Source: a candidate division KSB1 bacterium
Lineage (GTDB): Bacteria > Zhuqueibacterota > Zhuqueibacteria > Zhuqueibacterales > Zhuqueibacteraceae
Assembly (NCBI GenBank): GCA_034506175.1
Contig: JAPDQB010000018.1
Coordinates: forward strand, 1 to 64,000
Reading direction: 5' to 3'
Length of the DNA: 64,000 bases
Shown: positions 1 through 8,791 of the stretch, piece by piece
How positions within the stretch are numbered: the first letter of the stretch is position 1
Layout: every line of letters begins with the position of its first letter
Notes under the pieces: model-generated
Databases searched by the model: none
What the model was told of the DNA's origin: nothing
The model's input: the letters and a program-made list of their open reading frames with translations, nothing else
Made by a program: the position numbers and the translations under genes

Positions 1-816
1 ATCTCCTGGGCGCGCGGCGTGAGTGGGGTTGCGGATGTCATGATTTTCCTCCTTGATGGGGTGAACATGAAGGAAAATACAAAATTCATCCGCCAAAGAA
101 AAGATGGACTTCACCGAGGGGATACGGGGCTTCTTCCGCTGAGCGAAGCCGACCGCCGCGAATGGCTGCAATCTTATGGTTACACCTATCTGGAGCGCGA
201 TTTGGCTGATTTGGCGCGTCTCGATGATCTGCAGCCGTTTCGCGAATTTCAGCGGCTCACCGCCCTGCGCAGCGGCCAGATTCTTTCTTATTCAGAGCTG
301 GCGCGCGATGCCGGCATTGCCGTCTCGACCAGCCGGCGTTATCTGGAATATCTCAAATTGTCCTATCAGACTTTTGTGTTGCCGCCCTATCAGAAAAATC
401 TCACCAGCACCGTCATCAAGACGCCAAAGCTATTTTTAATTGATGTCGGCATTCTGCGCCAGTTGCAAGGCTATTGGGGCGCGCCGACCGGCGAGCTTTT
501 TGAGACTTTCGTCATTGCCGAGATTTACAAGTGGACGAGGACCGCCGGTGAAAAGGCGCAGCTTTATTTTTATCGCACACGCTCGGGTTTGGAAGTCGAT
601 CTTTTGGTGCAAACTCCGCAGGGTGTGTTGGGCTTTGAAATCAAGTCCAGCCGTGAAATTGCTGCCAGGGATTTTCGTCCGCTGCGCGAAGTGGGGGCAG
701 CGCTAAAATCGAATTGGCGCGGCGGCGTGGTGGTCACGCGCGGCGCACAAATCGAAGCGCTCGATGCCGAAAACAAGATTTGGTGCGTGCCCGTCCATCG
801 TCTTCTTGGCTTTTAA
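1..816 (+). CDS. DUF4143-domain protein, C-terminal part (partial at left edge)
   Basis: The frame is open to the left edge of the window, so the 5' end is not seen. The visible part matches the C-terminal DUF4143 region of the AAA_14/DUF4143 ATPases: YLERDLADL near residue 58, a winged-helix-like SELARDAGIAVSTSRRYLEYL, IKTPKLFLIDVGILRQL, then a nuclease-fold-like stretch with FYRTRSGLEVDLL and FEIKSS (E-D-ExK-like pattern). The usual N-terminal P-loop domain would lie upstream or may be missing. The 60 residues before YLERDL do not look like the end of an AAA domain. The family has no firm function; it is often mobile and associated with toxin-antitoxin-like loci. The gene ends 2 bases before pabB. 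Confidence 0.75.
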   Translation: MSWARGVSGVADVMIFLLDGVNMKENTKFIRQRKDGLHRGDTGLLPLSEADRREWLQSYGYTYLERDLADLARLDDLQPFREFQRLTALRSGQILSYSELARDAGIAVSTSRRYLEYLKLSYQTFVLPPYQKNLTSTVIKTPKLFLIDVGILRQLQGYWGAPTGELFETFVIAEIYKWTRTAGEKAQLYFYRTRSGLEVDLLVQTPQGVLGFEIKSSREIAARDFRPLREVGAALKSNWRGGVVVTRGAQIEALDAENKIWCVPVHRLLGF

Positions 817-818
817 AA

Positions 819-1940
819 ATGCCCGCGCCTTTTATATTATTGGAAAGCTACGCCGGCGGCCGCTCCTTTCTTTTCGCCGGTGGCGTCGAAGAAATTTCAG
901 CAGCAACACCACAGCAGGTTTTTCCCGCGCTGCGCCGGCTTGAGAGCGCCGTGCAAAATGGCCTTCATGCCGTCGGGTTTCTTTCTTATGAAGCCGCGCC
1001 GGCGTTCGAGCCGGCTTTGCGGGTGAAAAATCCGGCGGATTTTCCTCTGCTGTGGTTCGGCCTTTTTAAAACACGCCAGGAAATTGCTGCCGGAGAGTTT
1101 TTTAGCACTGGCAAAAGTCGATTAACGGATTGGCGGCCGAGCCTCGATGAAAACACCTACTGCCGCGCCGTCGAGCAGATTCGCGAGCGCATCGCTGCCG
1201 GAGACACTTATCAGGTCAATTTCACCTTTCGTCTGCGCGCCAATTTTCGCGGCGACGATCTGGCGTTGTATCATCAGGTGTGCCGCCGACAGCGCGCCGG
1301 CTATTGCGCCTATCTCGATCTCGGGCGTTATCGGGTTCTCTCGGCTTCGCCTGAATTGTTTTTTCATTGGCACAACCGGCAACTCACCGCCAAACCGATG
1401 AAAGGCACGCGCCCGCGGGGCCGCACCCCGGCTGAAGATCAGCGCCACATCGAGCAGCTTCGAGCTTCCGCCAAAGAACGCGCCGAGAATTTGATGATTG
1501 TTGATCTGTTGCGCAACGACATGGGAAGAGTTTCGGAATTTGGCTCGGTGCGAGTTCCCCACTTGTTTGAGGTTGAAGGCTATGAAACCGTGCTGCAAAT
1601 GACTTCGACGATTACCTCGCGTTTGTTGCCGAAGGTGGGGTTGGTCGAAATTCTCCAGGCGCTGTTTCCCAGCGGCTCGGTCACCGGCGCGCCGAAAATT
1701 CGCACGATGGAAATCATTTCCGCGCTGGAAGATTCGCCGCGGCAAATTTACACCGGCGCGATTGGCTTCCTCTCGCCCGGCCCGGAGGCGGTGTTCAACG
1801 TCGCGATTCGCACCCTGCTCATCGACACGCACACCGGCCTCGCCGAGCTTGGCGTCGGCAGCGGTATCACGTATGATTCCACGCCGGAAGCCGAATACAA
1901 AGAATGTCTCTGGAAAGCTGAATTTGTGAGGCGGTTTTGA
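819..1940 (+). CDS. pabB: Aminodeoxychorismate synthase component I
   Basis: PabB converts chorismate plus ammonia to 4-amino-4-deoxychorismate, the first step of the p-aminobenzoate branch of folate synthesis. The 373-residue protein has the chorismate-binding fold signatures: GDTYQVNFTFRL, SASPELFF, KPMKGTRPRG, LLRNDMGRV, PSGSVTGAPK, YTGAIGFLSPG and ELGVGSGITYDS. The PIKGT-type motif (here KPMKGT) marks PabB rather than anthranilate synthase TrpE. The ATG at 819 follows the upstream stop by two bases, which suggests co-transcription; the frame is open further upstream, but only as overlap with the DUF4143 gene. No PabC lyase is fused at the C terminus and no PabA amidotransferase is adjacent. 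Functional assignment is firm, apart from the usual PabB/TrpE ambiguity. Confidence 0.9.
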   Translation: MPAPFILLESYAGGRSFLFAGGVEEISAATPQQVFPALRRLESAVQNGLHAVGFLSYEAAPAFEPALRVKNPADFPLLWFGLFKTRQEIAAGEFFSTGKSRLTDWRPSLDENTYCRAVEQIRERIAAGDTYQVNFTFRLRANFRGDDLALYHQVCRRQRAGYCAYLDLGRYRVLSASPELFFHWHNRQLTAKPMKGTRPRGRTPAEDQRHIEQLRASAKERAENLMIVDLLRNDMGRVSEFGSVRVPHLFEVEGYETVLQMTSTITSRLLPKVGLVEILQALFPSGSVTGAPKIRTMEIISALEDSPRQIYTGAIGFLSPGPEAVFNVAIRTLLIDTHTGLAELGVGSGITYDSTPEAEYKECLWKAEFVRRF

Positions 1941-1986
1941 TGGGACGATAACTATCCCGACCTCGGAAATTTTATTAACACCAAGA

Positions 1987-2021
1987 CACGAAGGCACTAA
2001 AAAAATCAGATTGCCTTCGTG
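1987..2021. repeat. Inverted repeat between convergent pabB and gatB
   Basis: Ten-base perfect arms CACGAAGGCA (1987-1996) and TGCCTTCGTG (2012-2021) enclose a 15-base A-rich loop. A weaker outer complementarity (CACCAAGAC against the bases near 2030) extends it. It sits in the roughly 100-base gap between two converging genes, so it could act as a two-way terminator, although no strong T-run follows. The word 'cacgaaggcac' is typical of short intergenic repeats that are scattered through many genomes. Confidence 0.6.
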
Positions 2022-2042
2022 CCTTTGAGTCTCGTGGTGAAT

Positions 2043-3482
2043 TTAAGAAAGCTTCTTCTTCAGAATTTCGTTCGCCACTTTCGGATTGGCCTTGCCGCGC
2101 ATGGCTTTCATCAATTGCCCGACGAGAAAACCGAACACTTTCTCCTCACCGCTGCGATAGCGTTCGACTTCTTTTGGATGGGCGGCAATAATCTCGTCAA
2201 CGGCTTTTTCAATTATGCTCGCGTCGGAAACCTGCACCAAACCTTTCTCGGCGACGATGGTTTTGGCGGATTTGCCGCTGGCGAGCATGGCATCAAAAAC
2301 TTCTTTGGCAATTTTGCCGCTGATGGTATTGTTCGCAATAAGATTCAATAATTCCGCCAAAGCAGCGGGGGTCATCTGAAATGCCGCGACGTCGATTTTC
2401 TTCTCTTTGAGCACACGCAAAACCTCGCCCATCACCCAGTTGCTCACCAGCTTCTTGTCTTGCACCAATTCAGCCGCCGCCTCGAAATAATCCGCGATGG
2501 CCTTTTCGTCGGTGAGAACGTCGGCGTCATATTTTGGCAGGCCGAATTGCTCGACGAAACGGTTGCGCCGCGCTATCGGCAACTCGGGAAGCGTCAAGCG
2601 AATTTGCTCGCGCCAGTTTTCATCGAGGCGCAGCGGCGCCAAATCCGGCTCGGGGAAATAGCGATAATCGTGCGCCTGCTCTTTCGAGCGCATTGGCGTG
2701 ACTTTGCCATTTGTCGCATCCCACAGCAAGGTTTGTTGCACCACCGCGCCGCCGGATTCCAGCAGTTGGATTTGCCGGTTGATTTCAAACTCCAACGCTT
2801 TTTCAACGTGGCGAAACGAGTTCATGTTTTTCAATTCGGTTTTCACGCCGAATTTTTGCTCGCCGGCAGGCCGGACGGAAATATTGGCATCGCAGCGCAA
2901 GCTGCCCTCCTCCATGTTGCCGTCGCAAATGCCGAGATAGCGCACGAGCTGGCGAATGCGGGTGAGATAAAGATACGCTTCGCGGGGAGAACGAATGTCC
3001 GGTTCGCTGACGATTTCAATCAGCGGCGTGCCGCAGCGGTTGAGGTCAATTAACGTTTCGTTTTCGGAAACATATTCTTCGGCATGAACGGATTTGCCGG
3101 CGTCTTCTTCGAGATGGATGCGAATGATGCCGACCCGCTTCAACGCACCGTCTTCCTGCTCGATTTCGATCCAGCCGTTTTCGCACAACGGCTCTTCATA
3201 TTGCGAAATTTGATAGCCTTTGGGCAGGTCGGGATAAAAATAATTTTTGCGCGCAAAAATGGCGTGTTCGGCTATGCGGCAGTTGGTGGCGAGTCCCATT
3301 TTAATGGCAAACTCCACGGCCTGGCGATTGAGCACCGGCAGCACGCCGGGCAAGCCGAGGCAAACCGGACACACCTGCGAATTTTGCGGGGCACCGAAAA
3401 CCGTTCCGCAGCCGCAGAAAATTTTTGAAACGGTCAACAGTTGGGCGTGAACTTCGAGGCCAATGATCGGTTCGTATTTCAT
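2043..3482 (-). CDS. gatB: Asp-tRNA(Asn)/Glu-tRNA(Gln) amidotransferase subunit B
   Basis: GatB is the tRNA-binding and kinase subunit of the GatCAB amidotransferase, which converts misacylated Glu-tRNA(Gln) or Asp-tRNA(Asn) to the correct amide. At 479 residues it is full length. It starts [15 protein letters not shown] and has the zinc-site cysteines [10 protein letters not shown] and CPVCLGLPG, the motif [17 protein letters not shown] and the signature [13 protein letters not shown]. The C-terminal part is the YqeY-like tail domain (ADYFEAA..., [11 protein letters not shown]). Its start overlaps the end of the CPBP protease gene by 4 bases (ATGA). gatA lies 1.5 kb upstream on the same strand; gatC is not seen nearby. 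Confidence 0.97.
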   Translation of the reverse strand: MKYEPIIGLEVHAQLLTVSKIFCGCGTVFGAPQNSQVCPVCLGLPGVLPVLNRQAVEFAIKMGLATNCRIAEHAIFARKNYFYPDLPKGYQISQYEEPLCENGWIEIEQEDGALKRVGIIRIHLEEDAGKSVHAEEYVSENETLIDLNRCGTPLIEIVSEPDIRSPREAYLYLTRIRQLVRYLGICDGNMEEGSLRCDANISVRPAGEQKFGVKTELKNMNSFRHVEKALEFEINRQIQLLESGGAVVQQTLLWDATNGKVTPMRSKEQAHDYRYFPEPDLAPLRLDENWREQIRLTLPELPIARRNRFVEQFGLPKYDADVLTDEKAIADYFEAAAELVQDKKLVSNWVMGEVLRVLKEKKIDVAAFQMTPAALAELLNLIANNTISGKIAKEVFDAMLASGKSAKTIVAEKGLVQVSDASIIEKAVDEIIAAHPKEVERYRSGEEKVFGFLVGQLMKAMRGKANPKVANEILKKKLS

Positions 3483-4366
3483 TGGGGATTTTCCATTTTA
3501 CCATTATGCGGCAAAGCCGAATCAGAGGTTAAAATTCCCGCTGCCTCGGGCTTTGGCGGCGCCTCGAATTTTTCGAATTTGATGAACAGCCACCCAAGAC
3601 CCCAGCCCGTCAACAACAATCCCAAGCCATTAAACCAAAGCGGCTGAAATTCAATTTGCGCGGTTAGCTCGGTGGAATAGCCGGGAATTTGCAGATGGGG
3701 AATCGCCAGCAAAATCAGCGGCAAGGCGTTGTTCAGTGCATGGCCGAAAAGACACGGAAGCAGCGAGCGCGTTTTCACATACCACCAGGCCAAGACCACA
3801 CCGGCAACCGCAGCGCTGGTGAATTGCCACGGGTTGAAATGAAGAACGGCAAAAAACAGCGCCGAGGCCAGAATCGCTTTGCGGACGGAATAATGGCTCA
3901 AGAAGCCGCGCAGAACCAGGCCGCGAACCAAAAATTCTTCGGTTAACGGAGCGATGATGACGAGAGTAAAAATGGAGCCGGGAAGGTTTTGCGGCGCGCC
4001 AAAGAGCTGCTCAAAAATCTCCATAAACCGCGCTGGAATCGGCAGCACCGTTCGCAAGCGGTTGTCGACTTCGGACAACAGAATGCTCAAGCCGATGATG
4101 GTGAGCGTCATGGGCAGAAACAGGACAGAGCGAATGGGTGAAAGCGGAAAAACCTCTCGAAAAGAGGCGCCGGTGCGCTGGAGTCCGAAACGCAGCAGCA
4201 GCCCGATCGACAGCAAATTGACAACGGCAACCGTTAACGGGCTGCTCGTAAGATTTGTCTTGGTAGCCAGACCGATAAGCCCCACTGGAACGGCAAAGAT
4301 GAATTGCAGGAGCACAAACAAAATAAGCAAGGCGAGGGCTTGAGGAATATTGGGATAATGACGCAT
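3479..4366 (-). CDS. CPBP family intramembrane glutamic endopeptidase
   Basis: A 295-residue polytopic membrane protein with the three CPBP (CAAX protease/bacteriocin-processing, ABI) motifs: [13 protein letters not shown] (EExxxR) near residue 145, [11 protein letters not shown] (FxxxH) near residue 170, and [12 protein letters not shown] (HxxxN/D) near residue 208. These carry the catalytic glutamates and histidines of this intramembrane protease family. The substrate cannot be told from sequence; family members process prenylated proteins or bacteriocins, or give self-immunity. Its stop overlaps the start of gatB by 4 bases, so the two are probably translated together. No link in function to tRNA amidation is implied. 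Confidence 0.88.
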   Translation of the reverse strand: MRHYPNIPQALALLILFVLLQFIFAVPVGLIGLATKTNLTSSPLTVAVVNLLSIGLLLRFGLQRTGASFREVFPLSPIRSVLFLPMTLTIIGLSILLSEVDNRLRTVLPIPARFMEIFEQLFGAPQNLPGSIFTLVIIAPLTEEFLVRGLVLRGFLSHYSVRKAILASALFFAVLHFNPWQFTSAAVAGVVLAWWYVKTRSLLPCLFGHALNNALPLILLAIPHLQIPGYSTELTAQIEFQPLWFNGLGLLLTGWGLGWLFIKFEKFEAPPKPEAAGILTSDSALPHNGKMENPQ

Positions 4367-4393
4367 CTGATTGGCGATGGCGGTAAACTGAAA

Positions 4394-4716
4394 CTACGGG
4401 GCAAACATTTCACCCAACACGGCTAAAACTTTTTTTTGAGTTTGTTTGTCAATCCTTCCCAATTTTTCAATCAAGCGGGACTTATCAACGGCGCGTATTT
4501 GATCGAGAACGATTTGACCATCTTTGCCTTGAAAGCGACAAGATACTCTTGAAGGATAATTGTGCCCCTCGTGGTCAAAGGAGCAACAATAACAGTGGCG
4601 ATAAAATGATTCATCTCATCCGGTGAAATGACTAGACAAGGCCTTTTCTTTTTGATCTCTTTGCCTGGCGTGGGATCAAGACTAACACGATAAACCTCGA
4701 AGCGACGAACGGCCAT
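4394..4716 (-). pseudogene. mazF: MazF-family toxin, broken by a single-base frameshift
   Basis: MazF/PemK toxins are mRNA-cleaving endoribonucleases. The first 62 or so codons read a normal MazF: MAVRRFEVYRVSLDPTPGKE, KKRPCLVISP, then TVIVAPLTTRGT. Just after this, at about 4558-4563, the frame must move by one base (one A missing in 'cacaattatcc'). The remainder then reads through YPSRVSCRFQGKDGQIVLDQ, IRAVDKSRLIEKLG and so on to a stop at 4394-4396, for a normal length of about 107 residues. In the unshifted frame translation ends at 4471 with an unrelated tail. The start lies 2 bases after the repaired stop of mazE. The choices are true decay or a sequencing error. Confidence 0.85.
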
Positions 4717-4718
4717 CT

Positions 4719-4983
4719 CTACCACTCCCATTCTTCTTCATCCCCAACGGCTTTGGCCGGCGAGATTTTTCTGGTCAAGAAGTTGATCATCGCCGCGTTC
4801 AGCCATGGTACGAAAGGCTTTAGTCCAGCCTTCGCGGGCGCGCCGGCTGGGGCGGATAATAATTTGTTCGTGATAAACTTCGAGCTTAACCTCTTCTCCC
4901 AATCGTGTCTGCGCCAGCAAGGCTTTGGGGATGCGAATCCCGCGCGAGTTGCCGATTTGAACAATTTTAGTTATCATAATCAC
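4719..4983 (-). pseudogene. mazE: MazE-type antitoxin (AbrB fold), frameshifted near its C terminus
   Basis: The N-terminal SpoVT/AbrB DNA-binding domain is intact: TKIVQIGNSRGIRIPKALL, then LEVYHEQIIIRPSRR. The C-terminal toxin-binding tail changes frame in a run of five T on the plus strand (4766-4770, A5 in the gene). Unshifted, it ends RGDDQLLDQKNLAGQSRWG. With one base removed from the run it continues to ISPAKAVGDEEEWEW and stops at 4719-4721, which is the acidic EEEWEW ending typical of this MazE family. It is adjacent to mazF, which has its own one-base loss, so both partners need a repair to be full length. Translation may start at 4977 instead. Confidence 0.82.
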
Positions 4984-5042
4984 AATGTAATTACAAAGTT
5001 CTTGATTTGCAACAAGTATCTGCGTACATGGCGATAAAATGC

Positions 5043-6479
5043 TCAGACAGTGTGGTTTCTCATTTCAAGAAAATGTCCCACCTGCAAAACATTTTTTTCG
5101 TCAAACGCCTTGCCGATGATTTGCAAGCCAATCGGCAGGCCTTTCGCATCGACGCCGGCGGGAATTGAAATCGCCGGCACGCCGGCGAGGTTGACGGAGA
5201 CGGTAAAAATATCCGCGAGATACATCTCCAACGGATCGGCGGTTTTTTCGCCGAGCTTGAAAGCGGTGGTGGGCGTTGTCGGCGTGAGCAAAACATCACA
5301 GGCGCTGAAAGCCTGCTCGAAATCGCGGCGAATGAGGGTGCGCACTTTTTGGGCGCGGCGGTAATACGCCTCATAATAACCGGCAGAGAGAACATAGGTG
5401 CCGAGCATGATGCGGCGCTTGACTTCCGGGCCGAAGCCTTCGCTGCGGCTTTTCACGTACATTTCTTCCAGCGAGTTTGCTGCTTTGGCGCGGCGGCCGT
5501 AACGCGCGCCGTCATAGCGGGCGAGATTCGATGAGGCTTCGGCGGTGCAAATGATGTAATACGTTGCGATGGCGTATTTCGTATGCGGCAGCGAGACTTC
5601 CTTGATTGTTGCGCCGGCTTTTTGCAAACGATCTTTTGCCGCGGCAACAGCCTCGCGAATTTCTTTTTGCACGCCGTCGGAGAGATATTCTTTCGGCAAG
5701 CCGACAATCTTGCCTTTCACCTCGCCGTTGAGAAATTTTGAAAATTCTTCGACAGCGACCGGCGCGGAAGTGGAGTCGCGCTCGTCGTGGCCGCAGATGA
5801 CTTCGAGAAGGCGCGCAGCGTCTTCGACGGAATTGGCGAAGGGGCCGATCTGATCGAGCGAGGAAGCAAAGGCGACGAGGCCAAAACGCGAGACGCGGCC
5901 ATAAGTCGGTTTCATGCCGACGACACCGCATAACGCCGCGGGTTGGCGAATTGAGCCGCCGGTGTCGGTGCCGAGGCCGGCCATCGCCAAATTTGCGGCC
6001 ACCGCAACAGCCGAACCGCCGGAGGAACCGCCAGGCACGTAGTCGGGATCCACCGGATTTTTCACCGGGCCGAAGGCGGAGTTCTCGGTGGAGCTGCCCA
6101 TGGCAAACTCGTCCAGGTTGGTTTTGCCGATGATGATGGCGTCTTCGGCTTCCAATTTTTTGATGACGGTGGCATCATACGGCGAAATAAAATTTTCGAG
6201 CATGCGCGAGCCGCAGGTGAGTCGTTCGCCTTTCATCGCCAAAATATCCTTGACGGCCATGACGACGCCGGCGAGTTTGCCGGCTGAGCCGTTTTTGATT
6301 TTGGCATCTATTTCTTTGGCGCGAGCGCGGGCGCGGTCCGGGAAAACGGAGAGGAAGGCGTTGAGGGGTTGAGCTGAGTCAATACGCGACAAATGGTCGT
6401 CAATTAGTGCAGCACATGTCATTTCACCGCGTTGAATTTTTTTTTGCGTGTGGCGAATTGTTTCCTTTTGGAGATTCAT
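5043..6479 (-). CDS. gatA: Asp-tRNA(Asn)/Glu-tRNA(Gln) amidotransferase subunit A
   Basis: GatA is the glutaminase subunit that releases ammonia for GatCAB. The protein is 478 residues, the usual length. It shows the amidase signature with the Ser-cisSer-Lys triad: the lysine in VMAVKDILAMKG (about residue 76), and the serines in VPGGSSGGSAVAVAA and GTDTGGSIRQPAALCGVVG. The family pattern continues with KPTYGRVSRFGLVAFASSLD. It is separated from gatB by the broken mazEF pair and the CPBP gene, which suggests insertions into an older gatA-gatB neighbourhood. gatC is not visible between or beside them. Confidence 0.97.
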   Translation of the reverse strand: MNLQKETIRHTQKKIQRGEMTCAALIDDHLSRIDSAQPLNAFLSVFPDRARARAKEIDAKIKNGSAGKLAGVVMAVKDILAMKGERLTCGSRMLENFISPYDATVIKKLEAEDAIIIGKTNLDEFAMGSSTENSAFGPVKNPVDPDYVPGGSSGGSAVAVAANLAMAGLGTDTGGSIRQPAALCGVVGMKPTYGRVSRFGLVAFASSLDQIGPFANSVEDAARLLEVICGHDERDSTSAPVAVEEFSKFLNGEVKGKIVGLPKEYLSDGVQKEIREAVAAAKDRLQKAGATIKEVSLPHTKYAIATYYIICTAEASSNLARYDGARYGRRAKAANSLEEMYVKSRSEGFGPEVKRRIMLGTYVLSAGYYEAYYRRAQKVRTLIRRDFEQAFSACDVLLTPTTPTTAFKLGEKTADPLEMYLADIFTVSVNLAGVPAISIPAGVDAKGLPIGLQIIGKAFDEKNVLQVGHFLEMRNHTV

Positions 6480-6559
6480 CTATCTAAGGAAGCAGTTTTG
6501 ATGTGAGACCACAGGAATAAGAAATCCATTCCACACGGAAACCAGTTACAGGTGAGAAG

Positions 6560-7126
6560 TCAACTCTTCAACCGAAAATATAGAAATAATAAAGCAAAGA
6601 CTAGATTCACACCGGCATAGATTGCTGGCCCAAATTTCCCTGGAATGAGTGGCAAGTCGGCAGCCCCTGCAAAAGCTCGCAAGACAAGCCTGGCATCCGG
6701 TGGCTGCCCATCATTGGCTGCCGCGCCGTTCTCTTTCTGTTTTCGATATCCGACGTACCAATGCAACTTGTCACTTATTTCTTCAAATAGCGCATCCCCC
6801 CCCCGGCGCAAATTTTCAAACAAGACAATAACGGCAAGATTAACGAACAGCGAGAGGCCGACAAAAATTACAAAACCATTGCCGCTTTTTAGGCTGTCCG
6901 GGAACAAGTTTTCTCTCAACCCGTCGAATAGGAATAATGCAACAAAAATATTTATGGCGGTAAACACCGCAGCGAATATTCTTGATAAACGAAGCCAATT
7001 GGTCGTATGTTGCAAACGAACAAGAAAGTGCTCAAGCGACTTTTCAATTGAGGCCTCATTTAAATAGATTCCGCTTGCAGGCCGTTCGATAAAGGCTTGT
7101 CGAGCGGATCGGCTTGCTTTATTCAT
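6560..7126 (-). CDS. Hypothetical three-helix membrane protein, partner of a small GTPase
   Basis: I do not recognise a named family. The 188-residue protein has a soluble N-terminal 45 residues and then hydrophobic segments around residues 47-68 (IFAAVFTAINIFVALFLF) and 84-103 (FVIFVGLSLFVNLAVIVLF). A loop of about 60 charged residues follows, and a last hydrophobic segment at the C terminus (AIYAGVNLVFALLFLYF). Its start overlaps the end of the preceding P-loop GTPase gene by 8 bases, so the two are translationally linked and probably act together at the membrane. It lies 80 bases upstream of gatA. Confidence 0.7.
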   Translation of the reverse strand: MNKASRSARQAFIERPASGIYLNEASIEKSLEHFLVRLQHTTNWLRLSRIFAAVFTAINIFVALFLFDGLRENLFPDSLKSGNGFVIFVGLSLFVNLAVIVLFENLRRGGDALFEEISDKLHWYVGYRKQKENGAAANDGQPPDARLVLRAFAGAADLPLIPGKFGPAIYAGVNLVFALLFLYFRLKS

Positions 7127-7895
7127 CTAAACCTCCCTTGCCCACTGCTTCTAAAAGCGTGCGCAACAAATTGCCTCTGGCGCGGACACGATCAAATTCG
7201 TCGAAGCGGCCGGATAGTGCGCCATCACCGTAGAATTTATGGAATACAGAGCAGTATTCCAGGAATATAGGTTCCAATGATTTTGCTTCGCCGAGCGCTT
7301 CAAAATAGGGACCGGAAGTATAATGCTGAAGCACTTCATCTTTTCGATGCCACCACAGGTCGGCTTTTGTTATAACATTGACAAGCCAGCCTGTTGTATC
7401 ACGGCTGCCAAGAAGAGATGTCCATTCTGCAAGCGCGTCGATTTCAATTTGCCGGTGTTTTTTGAGGAAGGCTTCATTCACAGAGCCCTGGGCAGTCAAG
7501 GCTTTAGCCTTTCCAATACGGTATTCGTGATATCCATACGACACGACGTTAATTATTCCGGAAAACCCCCGAGACATTGTTTCTCTGATTGCGCGCATGC
7601 GTCTTGGCGAATGAAGAGCCTGCCCAGGGACATCAACAAAGACAAAAGGTTGTTTCTTGATTTTAATAGAATGTTTCTGGGCGAACTCTGTGCGATTCAT
7701 TTGATCGATGGCTTTGGGAGTCACCTCAGTCAAAGACTGCAAAAAATTGGTTTTCCCGGTTCCAGTAGACCCTAAAACAAGAATTGTGTGTTTCTTTCGG
7801 AAAGCATTTAAGAACTGGTCAAGCCAACCTTGTTTTACAGCCAACTCCAACACTTTGATTGCAATTTGCGCTTCAGTTGCACCAATTGCCATCAT
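7119..7895 (-). CDS. Ras/Arf-like P-loop GTPase of unknown role
   Basis: The roughly 258-residue protein has a clear P-loop GSTGTGKT (about residue 42), a G3-like FVDVPGQ in the DxxGQ form of Ras/Arf-type GTPases, and a G4-like NVITKADLWW (TKxD). The N-terminal helix AIKVLELAVKQGWLDQFLNAF precedes the G domain. I chose the ATG at 7895 because a GGAGGAA sequence lies about 7 bases upstream; an upstream frame extension starts at 7922 without such a site. It is coupled to the membrane protein that follows (8-base overlap). Possible roles are a prokaryotic small-GTPase switch or a defence-like module; the sequence alone does not decide. Confidence 0.72.
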   Translation of the reverse strand: MMAIGATEAQIAIKVLELAVKQGWLDQFLNAFRKKHTILVLGSTGTGKTNFLQSLTEVTPKAIDQMNRTEFAQKHSIKIKKQPFVFVDVPGQALHSPRRMRAIRETMSRGFSGIINVVSYGYHEYRIGKAKALTAQGSVNEAFLKKHRQIEIDALAEWTSLLGSRDTTGWLVNVITKADLWWHRKDEVLQHYTSGPYFEALGEAKSLEPIFLEYCSVFHKFYGDGALSGRFDEFDRVRARGNLLRTLLEAVGKGGLDE

Positions 7896-7986
7896 AAAAG
7901 GCTTCCTCCATTCGAAAATCATTCATCCGCCTCGGTCCATGCATCTTCTGATTTGTTGCAACCCCAGACGAATTGACCTTGCCAAC

Positions 7987-8178
7987 TCACGCTTTCGTCT
8001 GCGCTTTAGGCTCTTCGGTTTTTTCCGATGAAGCAGCGTTTTCCGCAGTGCTTGCCGCCTTTTTGAACTCGCGAATGCCCTGGCCGAGGCCGCGCGCCAG
8101 TTCCGGCAGCTTTTTGGCGCCGAACAACAGCACGACGACAAAAAGAATCGCCGCTATTTCCCACGGTCCAACGTTCAT
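7987..8178 (-). CDS. tatA: Twin-arginine translocase TatA/TatE family protein (copy 1)
   Basis: A 63-residue protein with the TatA layout: short N terminus, one membrane helix ([12 protein letters not shown]), the [23 protein letters not shown] amphipathic helix region, and a short charged tail. TatA oligomers form the transport path for folded proteins carrying an RR signal. It lies 39 bases after a second, similar tatA gene, and no tatC is seen in the window. Paired TatA paralogues can have different partners; whether one acts as TatB is unclear. Confidence 0.92.
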   Translation of the reverse strand: MNVGPWEIAAILFVVVLLFGAKKLPELARGLGQGIREFKKAASTAENAASSEKTEEPKAQTKA

Positions 8179-8217
8179 GGCTGTAAGCTCCTTTTAGTAA
8201 AGATGGTTAACAAAACT

Positions 8218-8400
8218 TTATTTCTCTTTGAAAGCGTCTTGGACGTTCAACTCTTTCTTCACATCATCCGCCGCTTTTTTGAACTCCTGAATGCTGCGGC
8301 CCAAGCCGCGCGCCAGCTCCGGCAGTTTTTTGGGGCCGAAAACCAGCAGGACGACGACGAAGATGATGAGCAGCTCGCTCATACCGATGTTGCCAAACAT
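8218..8400 (-). CDS. tatA: Twin-arginine translocase TatA/TatE family protein (copy 2)
   Basis: A 60-residue TatA-type protein: [20 protein letters not shown] helix, then [20 protein letters not shown], then an acidic/basic tail. It is a close paralogue of the neighbouring 63-residue gene and is most likely the product of tandem duplication. It has the FGPKKLP form found in most TatA proteins, whereas its neighbour has FGAKKLP. It lies at the end of the purine/phospholipid operon. Confidence 0.92.
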   Translation of the reverse strand: MFGNIGMSELLIIFVVVLLVFGPKKLPELARGLGRSIQEFKKAADDVKKELNVQDAFKEK

Positions 8401-8413
8401 GGTTGACTCCTTG

Positions 8414-8488
8414 TCTGGTTGCTGGTTACTCGTTACTTGTTACTGGTTGCTTGATTGCCAGCTACCAGCAACGAGAAACCAGCAACAA
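8414..8488. repeat. Degenerate CAACCAG-type stutter repeat
   Basis: The gap between tatA and the DUF4321 gene is filled with imperfect short repeats of the words CTGGTTGCTGGTTACTCGTTACTTGTT and, in the same stretch, CCAGCTACCAGCAAC. The same word family appears at 18366-18418 and, as a neat 21-base tandem array, at 48064-48170. All copies are intergenic or at gene ends. No product is expected. Confidence 0.6.
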
Positions 8489-8489
8489 A

Positions 8490-8759
8490 TCAGTTCAACA
8501 CCCAACGCAACAAATAGACCGCAATAAAAATTCCAATTCCGCCCACGACGTTGACTTTGAGCGTCAAGCCGAAGGTGATGCTCATTAAAACCAAATCCAA
8601 TTTTACCGGGTCAAAACCGAGTTCGGGGCCGCTGAGAAAAAACTTTTTCACGACGCCATCGGGCAGCACCAAACCGACAAGCTCGCCGAGCAAAGTTCCG
8701 CAAATCGCCCCCAGCAAAAGAACCATCGTGATAAACCACAGCGAACGTTTTGAGCGCAC
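8490..8759 (-). CDS. DUF4321 family small membrane protein
   Basis: An 89-residue protein with three hydrophobic stretches: LWFITMVLLLGAICGTLLGE near the N terminus, a middle segment, and VVGGIGIFIAVYLLRW at the C terminus. GTLLGELVGLVLPDG and FGLTLKVNVVG match the DUF4321 pattern, a family found as single small genes in many bacteria and of unknown function. It lies between purQ and the tatA pair in what looks like one minus-strand transcription unit. Confidence 0.8.
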   Translation of the reverse strand: MRSKRSLWFITMVLLLGAICGTLLGELVGLVLPDGVVKKFFLSGPELGFDPVKLDLVLMSITFGLTLKVNVVGGIGIFIAVYLLRWVLN

Positions 8760-8791
8760 AGATTCTCCTCTTGCTCAGAGATTTTAAGACA

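Noticed and set aside
1122-1997. A long minus-strand open frame opposite pabB
   Set aside because: It is a mirror frame of the well-matched pabB gene; its protein is rich in Arg, His and Ala and shows no known motif.
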